Source of the DNA: Streptomyces geranii
Lineage (GTDB): Bacteria; Actinomycetota; Actinomycetes; Streptomycetales; Streptomycetaceae
DNA length: 64,000 nucleotides
Reading direction: 5' to 3'
Assembly (NCBI RefSeq): GCF_002954775.1
Contig: NZ_PJME01000013.1
Coordinates: 62,001 to 126,000, forward strand
A program made the position numbers and the translations under genes. Shown piece by piece: positions 9,364 through 18,695 of this stretch. The stretch's first letter is position 1, and every line of letters begins with the position of its first letter. Under the pieces are notes generated by a model, which saw only the letters and a list, made by a program, of their open reading frames with translations, had not been told where the DNA came from and made no database searches.

Positions 9364-12300
9364 TCACTCGGGGCGGAGACCGCGGAGGATCTCCTCGATC
9401 CGCGCCCGCCTCTCCTTGTCGAGCCCGCCACCGGCCAGGGCCGCGCGCGCCTGGTGCTCGCACTCCGCCAGGAGTTTCTGGAACTCCGTGCGCAGCGCCC
9501 TGCGTTGCTCGCCCGCGACGCCCTGGATCTCCTTGCGCAGTTCGAAGGCGTGCTTGTACAGCGCCTCGACGAACTGGTAGCGGGCGTCCTCGTGGCCGGG
9601 GTCGTCGAGGCACACCCGCCGGAGTTCGGCGACGAGCGGACCGGTGCCGCCCGTCAGGTGGCGGGCCCGGTACGCGGCCATCGCCGCCGCCAGGACCAGG
9701 CTCCGGCGCAGGGCGACCGTCTTGTCGTCCGTCCACCGGGCGAAGTCCTCGGTGACGGTCCGCGTCGAGGGCGGGTTCTCACCGGAGTTGATCCAGCTGC
9801 TGTACGCGTGGACGAGGAGACCGCGGAGCTCCGGGTCGTCGGGGGCGGCCTCCAGCAGGGTCCGGATGCGCGGCACGGTCTCGGCGTGGCGTCCGCGGTC
9901 GATGTCGAGGCGGATGTAGGACGGCGTCAGCTTCTGCCGGCCGCGGTCGTCGAAGGCCGCGTACTTGGCCTTGGACAGCACCTCGGCGACGTCGTCGTGC
10001 CGCCCGAGGCTGCTCAGGAGGTGGGCCAGGACGATGGCCGGGCCGGTCGCCCCGGGCATCCGTCGTACCCAGCGCTCCTGCGCGGTCACGGCGGCGGCCA
10101 CGAGCTTCCGTTCCTGTTCCTCGATGGGCGGACCGAAGGTGTTCAGGAACTCGAAGGCCGACGCGACGGACGGGGCGTAGACGTCCTGGGGATCGTCCAG
10201 GAGATCGATGTACCGCTCGGGCACGCCGCTGCGGACCCAGGAGAGGCCGATGCGCCGGAACCGGTCGGGGAAGCGGTCGGCCCCGCCGTCGGACGCGGTG
10301 TCTCGGGCAGCGTCGTAGATCCGGGACACCGCGTGGTCGCAGGCGACCGCGGCGAGTCTGTTGTACTGCCTCACGAACGGCTCGGGGTCGCCCTGGTGGC
10401 CCACCTGCCGCGCGGCGGCGAGCACGATCTCGTCGGTCGGGTCCAGCGGCAGTGCGTCGATGAGACGCAGGTTCACCAGCACGTCGCCGGAGTACTCCGT
10501 GAGGGCCCAGTCGGCCTCCGCGTCCGGTTGTACGACGGCCTGGTGGATCGCCGCCTTCCACAGCACCCGGCTCTGGGCCCAGGCCAGCTGCGTCCGCTCC
10601 TCGGCCTCGTCCCCGTGCCTGCGGGTGCGCCCCTTCGCCCGGGAGGCCTCGTCGTACGCCTCCTCGATCAACCGGACGCACGCCTGCTCGAAGGGCTCCC
10701 GCACCCGGGCGGGAAGCGCCGCGACGGCCGTGGCGACAGCGGCCCTTCGGCCGTCCCGGGCGGCGGCCAGTTCCGTCTCGCCCACGGAGCGGCCGACGCC
10801 GAGCAGCAGGGTCGGGCCGCGGTGGGTGAGGAAGTGGTTGACCTCGTCAAGCCGCAGATGGGCCGCGGCCGTCCCCACCTTGGCCCGGGACGCCAGTACG
10901 GGCGGGATCCGGTGGTGGTCGTCCTGGTCCGGTTCGCCGCGCGGCGTCATGCCCTGCACTAGCGGCGCGGTCCCGAAGGAACCGGCCAGCACGCGGTGGA
11001 CCTCGGCGCGTTCGGCGGCGCCGCGACGGATGTCGCCGTGGAGCAGGTCCCGCAGATACAGCGCTTCGAGGCAGCGGCGCCAGGCCAGCGCGGCATGCGC
11101 CAGGTCGCCCGCCGAGGTGTGGGCCACCGCGAGGTTCCGCAGCACCGCCGGGTGCAGCGGATCGTCGGCGAGCATGGCGTTCCAGCGCCGTCGGGCGGCG
11201 GTCGTCCGGCCCAGCCGCAGCTCGGCCTCGGCCTGCTGTCCGTCGAGGTGGCCGCGCAGCAGCCGGACCGCCTCACGCTGCCGCAGCCCCGGCGGATAGG
11301 CGTCCAGGGTCGCCCGGGCCTCGGTGAAGTTGACGCTCAGCTGCTCCTCGGCCGTGGCGAGGGCGTGGGCGACCCGCGCACCGGCGTCGGCGTCCCCGGG
11401 CGGGGCGGGCGGGGAGCCAGGGCGTCGGCCGGCGGGCGGCGAACCCGGCACCGCCGTCGCCACCGGGTCGCCGGACGGTGCCCCGGAGTCCTGCTCCTCC
11501 AGTGCGGTCAGCCGGGCCACCAGATCCCGCGCGGGATCCGAGGGCGTGGGCGCGAGCGTCCCGAACTCCGCCCGGCGCGCGGCCAGTCGGCGTCCGACCC
11601 GCTTGTTCAGGATGTTCCGCAGACTGCCCGGCGACTGCTGCAGCCGGGCCTCGCACGTCTCCAGCCGGTGCTGGAACTCCGCGAACGGCATGGCCAGTCC
11701 GGTCGGTTCGGTGTCCTTGAAGTGCCGCAGATCCTCCAGCCGGGCCAGCCGGACGTGCTCCCAGCGGTCGACCAGCTCGGCCAGGACCCCCTGGTCGCCC
11801 GCGACTTGGGCCCACCCGGCCGACTCCTCGACCGAGGCCGTCGTCAGGCCCTTGGCGTGGCCGAGGGCATCGTCCATCAGACCGGTGAGCAGATCGGCCG
11901 CGCCCTCGAACGCGGCGAGCCGCGCGTCGGGGCCCGGCGGCTGCGGCGCGCCCACCGCGAGGGCCGACGGCTCCCGGCTCTCCAGTCCGGTAAGACGGGC
12001 CGCGAAGTCCAGCGCACCGGGGGAGGGTTCGGGGGTGACCGCCGTGAACTCCGCGCGCCGCGCGGCCAGTTTCCGGTCCACCCCCTTCTTGAGGACGCGC
12101 CGCATACTGCCCAGCGGCTCCTGGAACTCCGCCTCGCACTCCTCCAGCCGGCGCTGGAACTCGGCGAACGGCATGACCAGTCCCGCCGGTTCGGCGCCCT
12201 TGAAACGGCGCACCTCCTCGACCCAGCACTGCCGTACGGCCTCCAGCCGGTCCACCGACTCCGCGAGGATCTCCCGGTCCCCGGCGAGCCGCGCGTAGCC

Positions 12301-13470
12301 GGCCGCGTCCGTGACCGTCTCCCGGCCCAGGGCCTTCGCCCGGGCCCGCGCGTCCTCGCGCAGCCCCCTGAGTGCGGCGGCCGTGTCCACGAGCACCGCC
12401 AGCCGCTCGTCGGGACCGGCGGCCGGGGCCTCCTCCGGGCCCTCCTGACGGGGTACGTCCGCCATGGGCCCCGGGGGCTCCTCGGTGAGCGTCCGCCAGG
12501 CCGCGGCCAGGGCCTTCTCGTGCCGGACCGGGTCGCCGTCGGTGAACGCCCTGGCCGCCGCGTGGGCGCCGAGATCCGGGAACCGCAGCGGACGCCGGAA
12601 GAGCCGCCGCCGGTGGATCAGCGCGACCAGGACGTCCGGCAGGGAACCCTCGGCGAGACAGACCGCGAGCCGGTCGGGCAGCCCGCCGGGGTCGGTCTCG
12701 AAAAGCTCGCAGACCAGGGAGAGCAGCCGGCCGGCCGGGCCGTCGTCGGGCGGCAGACGCTTCATCAGACGCCGTACGGTCGCGGGCGGATAGCCGTACA
12801 CCATCCACTGGACGGCGAGCACGGTGAACGAGGCCGTGCCGCCCCGCCGGCGCTCCGCGAGGGCGGCGACCGCCTCCAGATCGGCGTGGAGGGTGTCCCG
12901 GGTCCGCTCGGCGGTACGGCCGCGCAACCGGCCGTCGGCCGCCATGTCGTGGACGCCCGTCCACCGGCAGACCCCGGGCCACAGCAGGGGCAGCACGGGC
13001 TCCCCGGCCTCCGGATCGAAGTCGTCGCGGCCCTCCCGGACCGCCGCCTCGATCTCCTCGGCCCGCGCGCGGTGCTCGCCGGTGTAGCCCGGGGTGCCCG
13101 CCCGCCGCTCGTCGAGACCCCGGTAGGCGAGGCTCAGATGGGCCTGCACCCGGTGGTTGACGGGGGACAGTTCGGCGGCTGCCGTCAGCCAGCGGACGGC
13201 GGCCTCCGGATGCCCGTGCCGCAGATACAGCAGACCGACGTGGTAGGGGTGCTTCGGGTTGGCGCCGTCCAGGCGGTGGGCGCGGGACAGCAGGGTCAGC
13301 GCGGTCGCCGGAGCCGTGCCGGGATGGACGCCGAGCCGGAAGAAGGCCTCGACGACCGCGTCCAGCTGGCCCTGGGTGAGCCCCTCGCCCTGCTCGGCCC
13401 GCGACCACAACGGCTCCGCCAGCCGCCACAGCGTGTCGGGCCGGTTCTCCAGCCCCGTACGAAGGGTCAT
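9364..13470 (-). CDS. giant tetratricopeptide-repeat protein of the Hsp70-TIR operon
   Basis: The 1368-aa protein has no recognised catalytic motif. TPR-like helical pairs are visible near the N-terminus (residues about 50-130, e.g. HPYHVGLLYLRHGHPEAAV) and in the C-terminal third (e.g. HPAVLRNLAVAHTSAGDLA and the FVEALYKHAFELRKE region). The middle contains a tandem duplication of about 148 aa starting near residues 353 and 514, sharing MPFAEFQ-RLE and RRAEF motifs. No signal peptide or membrane segment is seen. It is the last gene of the operon and its ATG overlaps the stop of the TIR gene by 4 bp. A scaffold or recognition subunit is the likeliest role, by inference. Confidence 0.75.
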   Translation of the reverse strand: MTLRTGLENRPDTLWRLAEPLWSRAEQGEGLTQGQLDAVVEAFFRLGVHPGTAPATALTLLSRAHRLDGANPKHPYHVGLLYLRHGHPEAAVRWLTAAAELSPVNHRVQAHLSLAYRGLDERRAGTPGYTGEHRARAEEIEAAVREGRDDFDPEAGEPVLPLLWPGVCRWTGVHDMAADGRLRGRTAERTRDTLHADLEAVAALAERRRGGTASFTVLAVQWMVYGYPPATVRRLMKRLPPDDGPAGRLLSLVCELFETDPGGLPDRLAVCLAEGSLPDVLVALIHRRRLFRRPLRFPDLGAHAAARAFTDGDPVRHEKALAAAWRTLTEEPPGPMADVPRQEGPEEAPAAGPDERLAVLVDTAAALRGLREDARARAKALGRETVTDAAGYARLAGDREILAESVDRLEAVRQCWVEEVRRFKGAEPAGLVMPFAEFQRRLEECEAEFQEPLGSMRRVLKKGVDRKLAARRAEFTAVTPEPSPGALDFAARLTGLESREPSALAVGAPQPPGPDARLAAFEGAADLLTGLMDDALGHAKGLTTASVEESAGWAQVAGDQGVLAELVDRWEHVRLARLEDLRHFKDTEPTGLAMPFAEFQHRLETCEARLQQSPGSLRNILNKRVGRRLAARRAEFGTLAPTPSDPARDLVARLTALEEQDSGAPSGDPVATAVPGSPPAGRRPGSPPAPPGDADAGARVAHALATAEEQLSVNFTEARATLDAYPPGLRQREAVRLLRGHLDGQQAEAELRLGRTTAARRRWNAMLADDPLHPAVLRNLAVAHTSAGDLAHAALAWRRCLEALYLRDLLHGDIRRGAAERAEVHRVLAGSFGTAPLVQGMTPRGEPDQDDHHRIPPVLASRAKVGTAAAHLRLDEVNHFLTHRGPTLLLGVGRSVGETELAAARDGRRAAVATAVAALPARVREPFEQACVRLIEEAYDEASRAKGRTRRHGDEAEERTQLAWAQSRVLWKAAIHQAVVQPDAEADWALTEYSGDVLVNLRLIDALPLDPTDEIVLAAARQVGHQGDPEPFVRQYNRLAAVACDHAVSRIYDAARDTASDGGADRFPDRFRRIGLSWVRSGVPERYIDLLDDPQDVYAPSVASAFEFLNTFGPPIEEQERKLVAAAVTAQERWVRRMPGATGPAIVLAHLLSSLGRHDDVAEVLSKAKYAAFDDRGRQKLTPSYIRLDIDRGRHAETVPRIRTLLEAAPDDPELRGLLVHAYSSWINSGENPPSTRTVTEDFARWTDDKTVALRRSLVLAAAMAAYRARHLTGGTGPLVAELRRVCLDDPGHEDARYQFVEALYKHAFELRKEIQGVAGEQRRALRTEFQKLLAECEHQARAALAGGGLDKERRARIEEILRGLRPE
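11490..12414 (-). repeat. Internal tandem duplication (two units of about 147 codons) in the giant TPR protein
   Basis: Unit 1 runs about 12414-11970 and unit 2 about 11931-11490, offset by 483 bp and in frame. Both encode a long helical block in the order VDTAAALRG / GAADLLTGL, then VEEVRRFKGAEPAGL / LEDLRHFKDTEPTGL, MPFAEFQ, RRVLKKGV / RNILNKRV and RRAEF. Similarity is clear at protein level and partial at DNA level, so the duplication is old enough to have diverged. Confidence 0.75.
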
Positions 13471-15200
13471 GCCCGTGTCCCCTCTTCGCCCAGTTCCGAA
13501 ACCGGCAGGACCAGCAGCCGCTCCCCGTCCGACACCGCCGCCAGGCTCCCGTCCGGGGAGACGTCCAGCGGATGCCCACAGACATGGGTGGTTCGGCCCT
13601 CGCGCATCAGGGCGTGGGAGCCGTCCGGGTGCTCAAGCACCAGCAGCCGTCCGCCGAGCGCGGAGCCCACCGGCCGGGCGCCCGGCACCGTGTGGAAGCC
13701 GACGCGCACCGCCAACTCGCCGTCGAAACAGACGCCCTGGCCCCTCGCGTCGACGATCGCGATCAGCTCCCCGCACGCCAGGACATCCGTGACCGGTGCG
13801 ACCGGCAGGGTCACGCGCAGAATCTGACGAGTCGTCAGATTCAGTCGGTGGACGTGCTGTTCGCCGACGACCAGGACGAAGTCCCCTACCCGGGCGATGC
13901 CGAGCAGTACGGGTTCCAGCACATGCTCCGTGGCGATCCGGCGCCCCACGTACCGGGTGAGCGTCCCGTCGAGCCCGCCCACCAGCAGGTCCGTGCCGTC
14001 GGCTGCCAGCACCTGGACACCGGCCGGATGATCGAGCACCCGCTCCGGCTCCGTGGAACCGGGGGGCAGACGCCAGACCGACCCCGACCACATGCCGATG
14101 TACAGGACGTCGTCCGCGCCGAAGGCCAGCGCCCCCGGCACGTTGAGCCGCGCGTCCGCGGGCGCCGGGAGGCCGACGACCCGGATGCCGTGGCGCGGGG
14201 AGGCCACCACCACCTGCCCCGACCAGTCGGCGACGGCCAGCCCGTGCCTCCCGTGCGCCCACAGCCGAGGCCGTTGCCCCAGCTTCGCCGTGCCGACGGC
14301 CTCGTACGCCGATCCGTTCGGCTGGTGGACCGTCAGCCTCAGGCCGTCCAAGACGGCCAGGGTCCGGCCGTCGGGGAGGAACACCGGCAGCCCGCGCGTG
14401 TCGATGACCGGGCGGTCGACGGCGTCCCACGACGACGACCGTTCCTGCGGCGCCCGCACCGGGAAGGGCGCCGTGGTGACCGGTTCGCACCCGGGGGCGG
14501 ACGCTACGAGCACCACCTCGGGCGCGGCGGAACCGAACGCGAGGTCGCCGAAGACAGCCGCGCCCCCGCTGACCCGCACCGAGAGCGTGCCGGTCAGCCC
14601 GGCGCCGGGCGGCTGGGCGGCCAGGGTGACGGTGCTCCCCTCCGGCCAGGCCGGTGCGCCCTCCGGGGTGGCGGCGGTCACCGTCAGCGGCGCGAGCGTG
14701 TGGCCCGCCACCGCGTCGCCGACCGGCGCGTCGAAGCGCAGCGCCGGGCGCGCGACGGCCGTGCTCAGCCCCAGCGCCTTGCGCACCTCCTCGATCCAGT
14801 GCGGCCTCGTCGTCGGGATCCAGTTGATCCGGTTCACGACGTACGGCACCTTCTTGACGGCGCCGGGATCGATCAGCAGCGGCACGAACCGGCCGCCCTC
14901 GGTCAGCCGCAGCTCGTACGCCCGGTGCAGTTCCCACTGGCAGACGTCCTTCTCGAAGTACGTCTGCGAGTACAGCGCCACGACATGGCGCGTGCCGCGC
15001 AGGGCCTCCTCCAGGTAGCTCTGCCAGTCCGCCCCGCCGGGAATGCCCGTGCGGGACACGTCGAGAAAGACCCTCGGCGTCCCGCCGCGAGCGGTCACGC
15101 ACTCCAGCAGCGCGTCGTGCAGGTCCTTGGCCTGGACGTAGTCCTCACGGGCGTAGCTGATGAACACGTCCCAGTCGTCGGCCGCCCGGTCCGCCGTCAT
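13467..15200 (-). CDS. TIR domain protein with Ig-like domain and C-terminal beta-propeller
   Basis: The 577-aa protein starts with a TIR domain (about residues 9-145): DVFISYARED is the betaA-alphaA signature and YFEKDVCQWELHRAYE carries a Glu (residue 90) at the position used as the catalytic acid in NAD-cleaving TIRs. A beta-sandwich segment resembling bacterial Ig-like folds follows (about 155-240), then a Gly/Asp-rich series of blades reading like a WD40/quinoprotein-type beta-propeller (about 245-577). The start is coupled by ATGA to the TPR gene before it. TIR proteins act as NADases or signalling scaffolds in bacterial immunity; which applies here is inferred. No signal peptide, so it is cytoplasmic. 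Confidence 0.85.
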   Translation of the reverse strand: MTADRAADDWDVFISYAREDYVQAKDLHDALLECVTARGGTPRVFLDVSRTGIPGGADWQSYLEEALRGTRHVVALYSQTYFEKDVCQWELHRAYELRLTEGGRFVPLLIDPGAVKKVPYVVNRINWIPTTRPHWIEEVRKALGLSTAVARPALRFDAPVGDAVAGHTLAPLTVTAATPEGAPAWPEGSTVTLAAQPPGAGLTGTLSVRVSGGAAVFGDLAFGSAAPEVVLVASAPGCEPVTTAPFPVRAPQERSSSWDAVDRPVIDTRGLPVFLPDGRTLAVLDGLRLTVHQPNGSAYEAVGTAKLGQRPRLWAHGRHGLAVADWSGQVVVASPRHGIRVVGLPAPADARLNVPGALAFGADDVLYIGMWSGSVWRLPPGSTEPERVLDHPAGVQVLAADGTDLLVGGLDGTLTRYVGRRIATEHVLEPVLLGIARVGDFVLVVGEQHVHRLNLTTRQILRVTLPVAPVTDVLACGELIAIVDARGQGVCFDGELAVRVGFHTVPGARPVGSALGGRLLVLEHPDGSHALMREGRTTHVCGHPLDVSPDGSLAAVSDGERLLVLPVSELGEEGTRA

Positions 15201-16840
15201 CGCCGCGTCCCGGAGATCGTCGAGACGGCCGCGATCAGCTGGTCGAGCACCACCTGGGACTCCGCGGTCAGACCGCGCCTGGTGCGCAGTGCCTTGGCCT
15301 CCCGGAGCAGGTCGTCCAGCCGGGTGCGCGGTGTGTACCGGTCGGGCCGGCCCAGCAGACCCGCCACCTCCGTGAACCGCGTGAGTAGTTCGGAGACCGC
15401 GATGGTCGTCTCGGCCCGCTCGATCTCCGAGAGCCGCGCCGCGATCGCCTCGTCGAGCTGCCGGACGACGTCGATTCCGACCTCGCTCCGGGCGGCGCGG
15501 CGCAGCTCCGGAATCCGGCGCCGGAGGTTCGTCAGCCGGTCGCGCAGGAGCGTCAGACTCGCCGGCGAGACTTCGTGGCGTACGCCCTCCATGGCGTCGA
15601 CATAGGCCTTCACCACGGGGTTGATGACCATGGCCTCCTGCCAGTCCCGGATCGCCCGGAGCAGCTCCGGGGCCTGCGGGAGGGTGCGGTCGCGCACCGC
15701 GATCTCGGCGCACACGGCGGCCCGGTCGGGATCGCGGCCCAGGCACAGGAGGCAGACGGCGTAGAAGAAGTTGAGCCTGCGGAAGCCCGGAAGGAGGGGA
15801 AGCAGGTCGTCCATGACCCGCTTCGCCGCGTCGAAACGGCCCGTCGCCAGCATGCCGGCCGCCCGCTCCGTGTCGGGTCCCGCGATCAGTGTGTAGAGGT
15901 CCTCGGCGCGGTCCTCGGTCAGCCGCGGCTGCGGGTAGGGCGTGCGGTCGCCGCGCGGGCCGACGAACTGGAGGAACGCGTCGAAGTCGTCGAGGACGAC
16001 GGCGCCGCGCCGGCGGGGCGCGATCGCCGCCAGTTCCCGGCGGGCCTGCTGCGGCTCGCCGTCCTTGAACGCCGCCACGGCCCGGCCGACGTACGGGACC
16101 AGCACCACGAGGCTCAGCCGGCGGGCGTAGGCCGCGACCCGTTCCCCGTCGGTGTCCGCCTCACGGGCACCCCGCTCGGCGATGTCCAGCGCCGCCTCCG
16201 GATACCCGGCGTCGGCCTTCCCGGCGGCGACGAGGTAGGAGAGGGTGCCTTCCTCCGGGACCAGCTCCAGGAAGGCCGCGAGCCGTTCGAGGGCGCCCCG
16301 GGGATCGGACCGGGACGTCTCGGCGTACGAGGCGATCTCCGCCGGGGTCAGCAGGCGGCGCAGTTCGCCGCGCAGCTCGCCGACCCGTGCGCGCAGGTCG
16401 TCCGGGAGCGGCTCGTCGCGCAGCGGGCGCAGGACGCGCAGTGCCCGGGTCCGGTTCTCCCCGGCCAGGTGGAACAGGCAGAAGGCGTGCAGGTAGCGGG
16501 CCTCCTGGTGGTCCGGGGAGGTCTCCAGGAACTCCGTCAGCAACTCGGCGGCGAGTCGGTACTCGCCGTCGGCGACGTTCGCCCTGGCGTCCTCCAGCAG
16601 GTCCTCCCCGTGGTCGCCGAGGTGCAGCGACAGCTCGGCCAGGGCGGCGACGGGGGGCGCCAGCAGTTGCGTGGTCCGCGAGATGGCGGCGGCGGCCTCG
16701 CGGGCGATGTCCTCCGGCCGCGGTTCGAGGCCGACGAGCCCCGCGTGCCCGGTGGCCGCGTTGAGCTGGAACGACGGGGTGCGCAGGGTCTGTACGGGGC
16801 GGAGCTCGTGGAACGTGTGGTCACGGCCGGTGCCGGTCAC
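15197..16840 (-). CDS. TPR-like helical repeat protein
   Basis: The 547-aa soluble protein is almost wholly alpha-helical. TPR-type pairs are visible around residues 75-130 (NVADGEYRLAAELLTEFLE, then DHQEARYLHAFCLFHLAG), at 195-235 and at 330-380 (MLATGRFDAAKRVMDDLL). The last 130 residues are charged and coiled-coil-like. No enzymatic motif was seen. It starts with GTG behind a GAGG ribosome-binding site, 65 bp after the 84-aa gene, the largest gap in the operon, and its stop overlaps the TIR gene start. A direct partner of the TIR protein is likely from the coupling. Confidence 0.7.
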   Translation of the reverse strand: MTGTGRDHTFHELRPVQTLRTPSFQLNAATGHAGLVGLEPRPEDIAREAAAAISRTTQLLAPPVAALAELSLHLGDHGEDLLEDARANVADGEYRLAAELLTEFLETSPDHQEARYLHAFCLFHLAGENRTRALRVLRPLRDEPLPDDLRARVGELRGELRRLLTPAEIASYAETSRSDPRGALERLAAFLELVPEEGTLSYLVAAGKADAGYPEAALDIAERGAREADTDGERVAAYARRLSLVVLVPYVGRAVAAFKDGEPQQARRELAAIAPRRRGAVVLDDFDAFLQFVGPRGDRTPYPQPRLTEDRAEDLYTLIAGPDTERAAGMLATGRFDAAKRVMDDLLPLLPGFRRLNFFYAVCLLCLGRDPDRAAVCAEIAVRDRTLPQAPELLRAIRDWQEAMVINPVVKAYVDAMEGVRHEVSPASLTLLRDRLTNLRRRIPELRRAARSEVGIDVVRQLDEAIAARLSEIERAETTIAVSELLTRFTEVAGLLGRPDRYTPRTRLDDLLREAKALRTRRGLTAESQVVLDQLIAAVSTISGTRR

Positions 16841-16905
16841 GGGTCCTCTTCCGGTGCTTGGGCTGGGTCAGGAGGTGAGGGGGTCACTGCGAGGGCCTGC
16901 CGGCC

Positions 16906-17160
16906 CTACTCGCCCGGTTCGGGCACCGCGCCCAGGGCGTGTTCGGCCAGGTCCCGGCAGAGCCGGTACTCGGCCTCCTGGTCGACCCGCACCAGGAGGA
17001 GCAACGCCCTCGCGAGGGAGGCCTGTTCGAGCAGCTGGTCCTGGTCGGGCGGGGGCCGGTGCTCCACCGGCGGAAGCCGGTCCAGGAGCGCTCCGTGGTC
17101 CGGCGCACGACGTCGTTCCGTACGGGCCCGGAGGGCGGCCGGAAGAAAACGGCTGATCAC
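16906..17160 (-). CDS. small uncharacterised protein of the Hsp70-TIR operon (84 aa)
   Basis: I do not recognise this family. The product is 84 aa, with a basic N-terminus (ALRARTERRRAP), a proline-rich middle and an amphipathic leucine-rich helix near residues 43-58 (EQASLARALLLLVRV). Support for coding comes from the GTGA start-stop overlap with the preceding membrane TPR gene and from its position inside an operon whose other members are similarly coupled. It may be a peptide subunit or a regulator. Confidence 0.5.
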   Translation of the reverse strand: MISRFLPAALRARTERRRAPDHGALLDRLPPVEHRPPPDQDQLLEQASLARALLLLVRVDQEAEYRLCRDLAEHALGAVPEPGE

Positions 17161-18695
17161 GGGGTCTCCTCCGGCAGCAGTAGCTGGGCCGTGCTGATGA
17201 TGAGGTCGAGCTCGGCCCGGTGGACGCCCTCGGCGCCGTCGGCCGCCGCGTCGGCGACGCGCCGCAGTTCCGTCAGCAGCTCGCGCAGGGTGTCCCGCGC
17301 GGGGTGGTCCGCGGGCAGGTCCCGGAGCCTCGGATAGACGATCAGTTCGATCCGGCGGATCAGCGCCTCCACCCGGCGCTTGGGGTCGTCCACCGGGGCA
17401 CGCTGATGCGGCACCGCCTCCCCGTCGAGGCCGTCCGCCGGGGCGAACCGCTCGAACTTCCGCTTCTGGCGCAGGAGTTGGGCACGGCTCTCCGGGGAGC
17501 AGCCCGGATTCTCCATGAACTCCGTGAGCAGGACGAGGTAGCGGGAGAGTGCGTTCTCCTCGCCGCCCAGCTCACGCTCGCGCTCCATGAGGTCGAGCAC
17601 CTCGGGCAGCAGGACCGCCCTGGCCCTGCCCTGCCCCGCGTCGAGCACCTTCAGCGCCTGTTCGCGCTCCGGCTGGCTCAGGGCGAAGTAGTAGCGGACC
17701 AGGCCGTCGACCAGGTCGGCGTCGCCCAGTTCGGGGTCGGTCTCGCGCACGGCGTCCACCCGCCGCCGGAACTCCGCGAAGTCGTCCGGCGACGGCGCGC
17801 CGGACCGCGCGGGCCTGGCCAGCCACTCCCGCAGCAGCGCCAGCAGCCGCAACAGGGCGATGCCCGATCGCAGTTGGACGGAGGCGGCCTCGTCGTCGGG
17901 TGGCCGCCGCTCCAACTGGTCCGCCAACTGCGCCAGCCACTGGCCGAGTTGCCCCGGTTCGCCGTCCGGCCAGTCGCACACCAGCAGCCCCAGCTCGGCT
18001 TCGGCGGTGGACAGCTGCTGCCCCTCCATCCGCTTGCGTGCCACCCCGAACGCCTCGCGCGCCTCGTCCGTCCGCCCGTCGAACACCGCCTGGACGCCCT
18101 TGGCGAGCTGGAGGTCGTTCAGCTCGGCCGGGATGTGGTCGGTGAGTTCGCCGAGTTCCCTGACCCGGTCGAAGTGGTGCAGCGCCCCGTCGGTCTCCCG
18201 GCGCCGCCAGTGCGTGACGGCGAGCTGGAGATGGGAGACGGCGGCGATACGACGGCTCTGCGGGCGGGAGTCCAGCAGCCGCCGGTGCTCGGTGTACAGG
18301 TCGGTGACCCGGGAGTGGTTCCCCAGGCGTGCCTGGAGCCACAGTTCGAGACAGGCGGAGTGCTCGGTGCGGCCATCGGCGGCGATCAGCTCGCCGAGCA
18401 CGGTCGCGGCGGCGCCGTAGCGGGCCGGTTCGTACGTCCCCAGCATCGCCCGCACCTGGGCCTGGGCGAACCGGATCCGGCTCAGCGCCCGCCCCCTGGG
18501 GCCCGCGTTGACGGCCTGCCCGAGCAGCCCCTCGGCCCGCTCCAGCTCGTCGCGGTCGTCGCTGTCGAGCAGGACCAGGGCCTCCTCGTACGGCCCGCGC
18601 CAGCGACCGGGCAGCAGCACGAGGAAGTACACCCCGCTCGCCACGGTCGTGAGGAACAGCGACGGCAGGACGGCCGCCAGCAGGATCGTGGTCAT
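17157..18695 (-). CDS. membrane-anchored TPR-like protein
   Basis: The 512-aa protein has one strong N-terminal hydrophobic helix (about residues 3-28, LLAAVLPSLFLTTVASGVYF) followed by a long cytoplasm- or wall-facing helical domain. TPR-like repeats are visible around 45-110 and 145-235 (e.g. AVSHLQLAVTHWRRRETDGA). The ATG was chosen at the 4-bp ATGA overlap with the upstream gene stop; longer starts would run into that gene. The single anchor suggests it tethers the complex at the membrane, which is inference. Confidence 0.7.
   Translation of the reverse strand: MTTILLAAVLPSLFLTTVASGVYFLVLLPGRWRGPYEEALVLLDSDDRDELERAEGLLGQAVNAGPRGRALSRIRFAQAQVRAMLGTYEPARYGAAATVLGELIAADGRTEHSACLELWLQARLGNHSRVTDLYTEHRRLLDSRPQSRRIAAVSHLQLAVTHWRRRETDGALHHFDRVRELGELTDHIPAELNDLQLAKGVQAVFDGRTDEAREAFGVARKRMEGQQLSTAEAELGLLVCDWPDGEPGQLGQWLAQLADQLERRPPDDEAASVQLRSGIALLRLLALLREWLARPARSGAPSPDDFAEFRRRVDAVRETDPELGDADLVDGLVRYYFALSQPEREQALKVLDAGQGRARAVLLPEVLDLMERERELGGEENALSRYLVLLTEFMENPGCSPESRAQLLRQKRKFERFAPADGLDGEAVPHQRAPVDDPKRRVEALIRRIELIVYPRLRDLPADHPARDTLRELLTELRRVADAAADGAEGVHRAELDLIISTAQLLLPEETP

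Noticed and set aside
10996..13827. Long plus-strand open frame of over 900 codons opposite the giant TPR and TIR genes
   Set aside because: It is antisense to two well-supported genes, its translation is Arg/Gly/Pro-rich low complexity, and it has no start signals. A typical GC-rich shadow frame.
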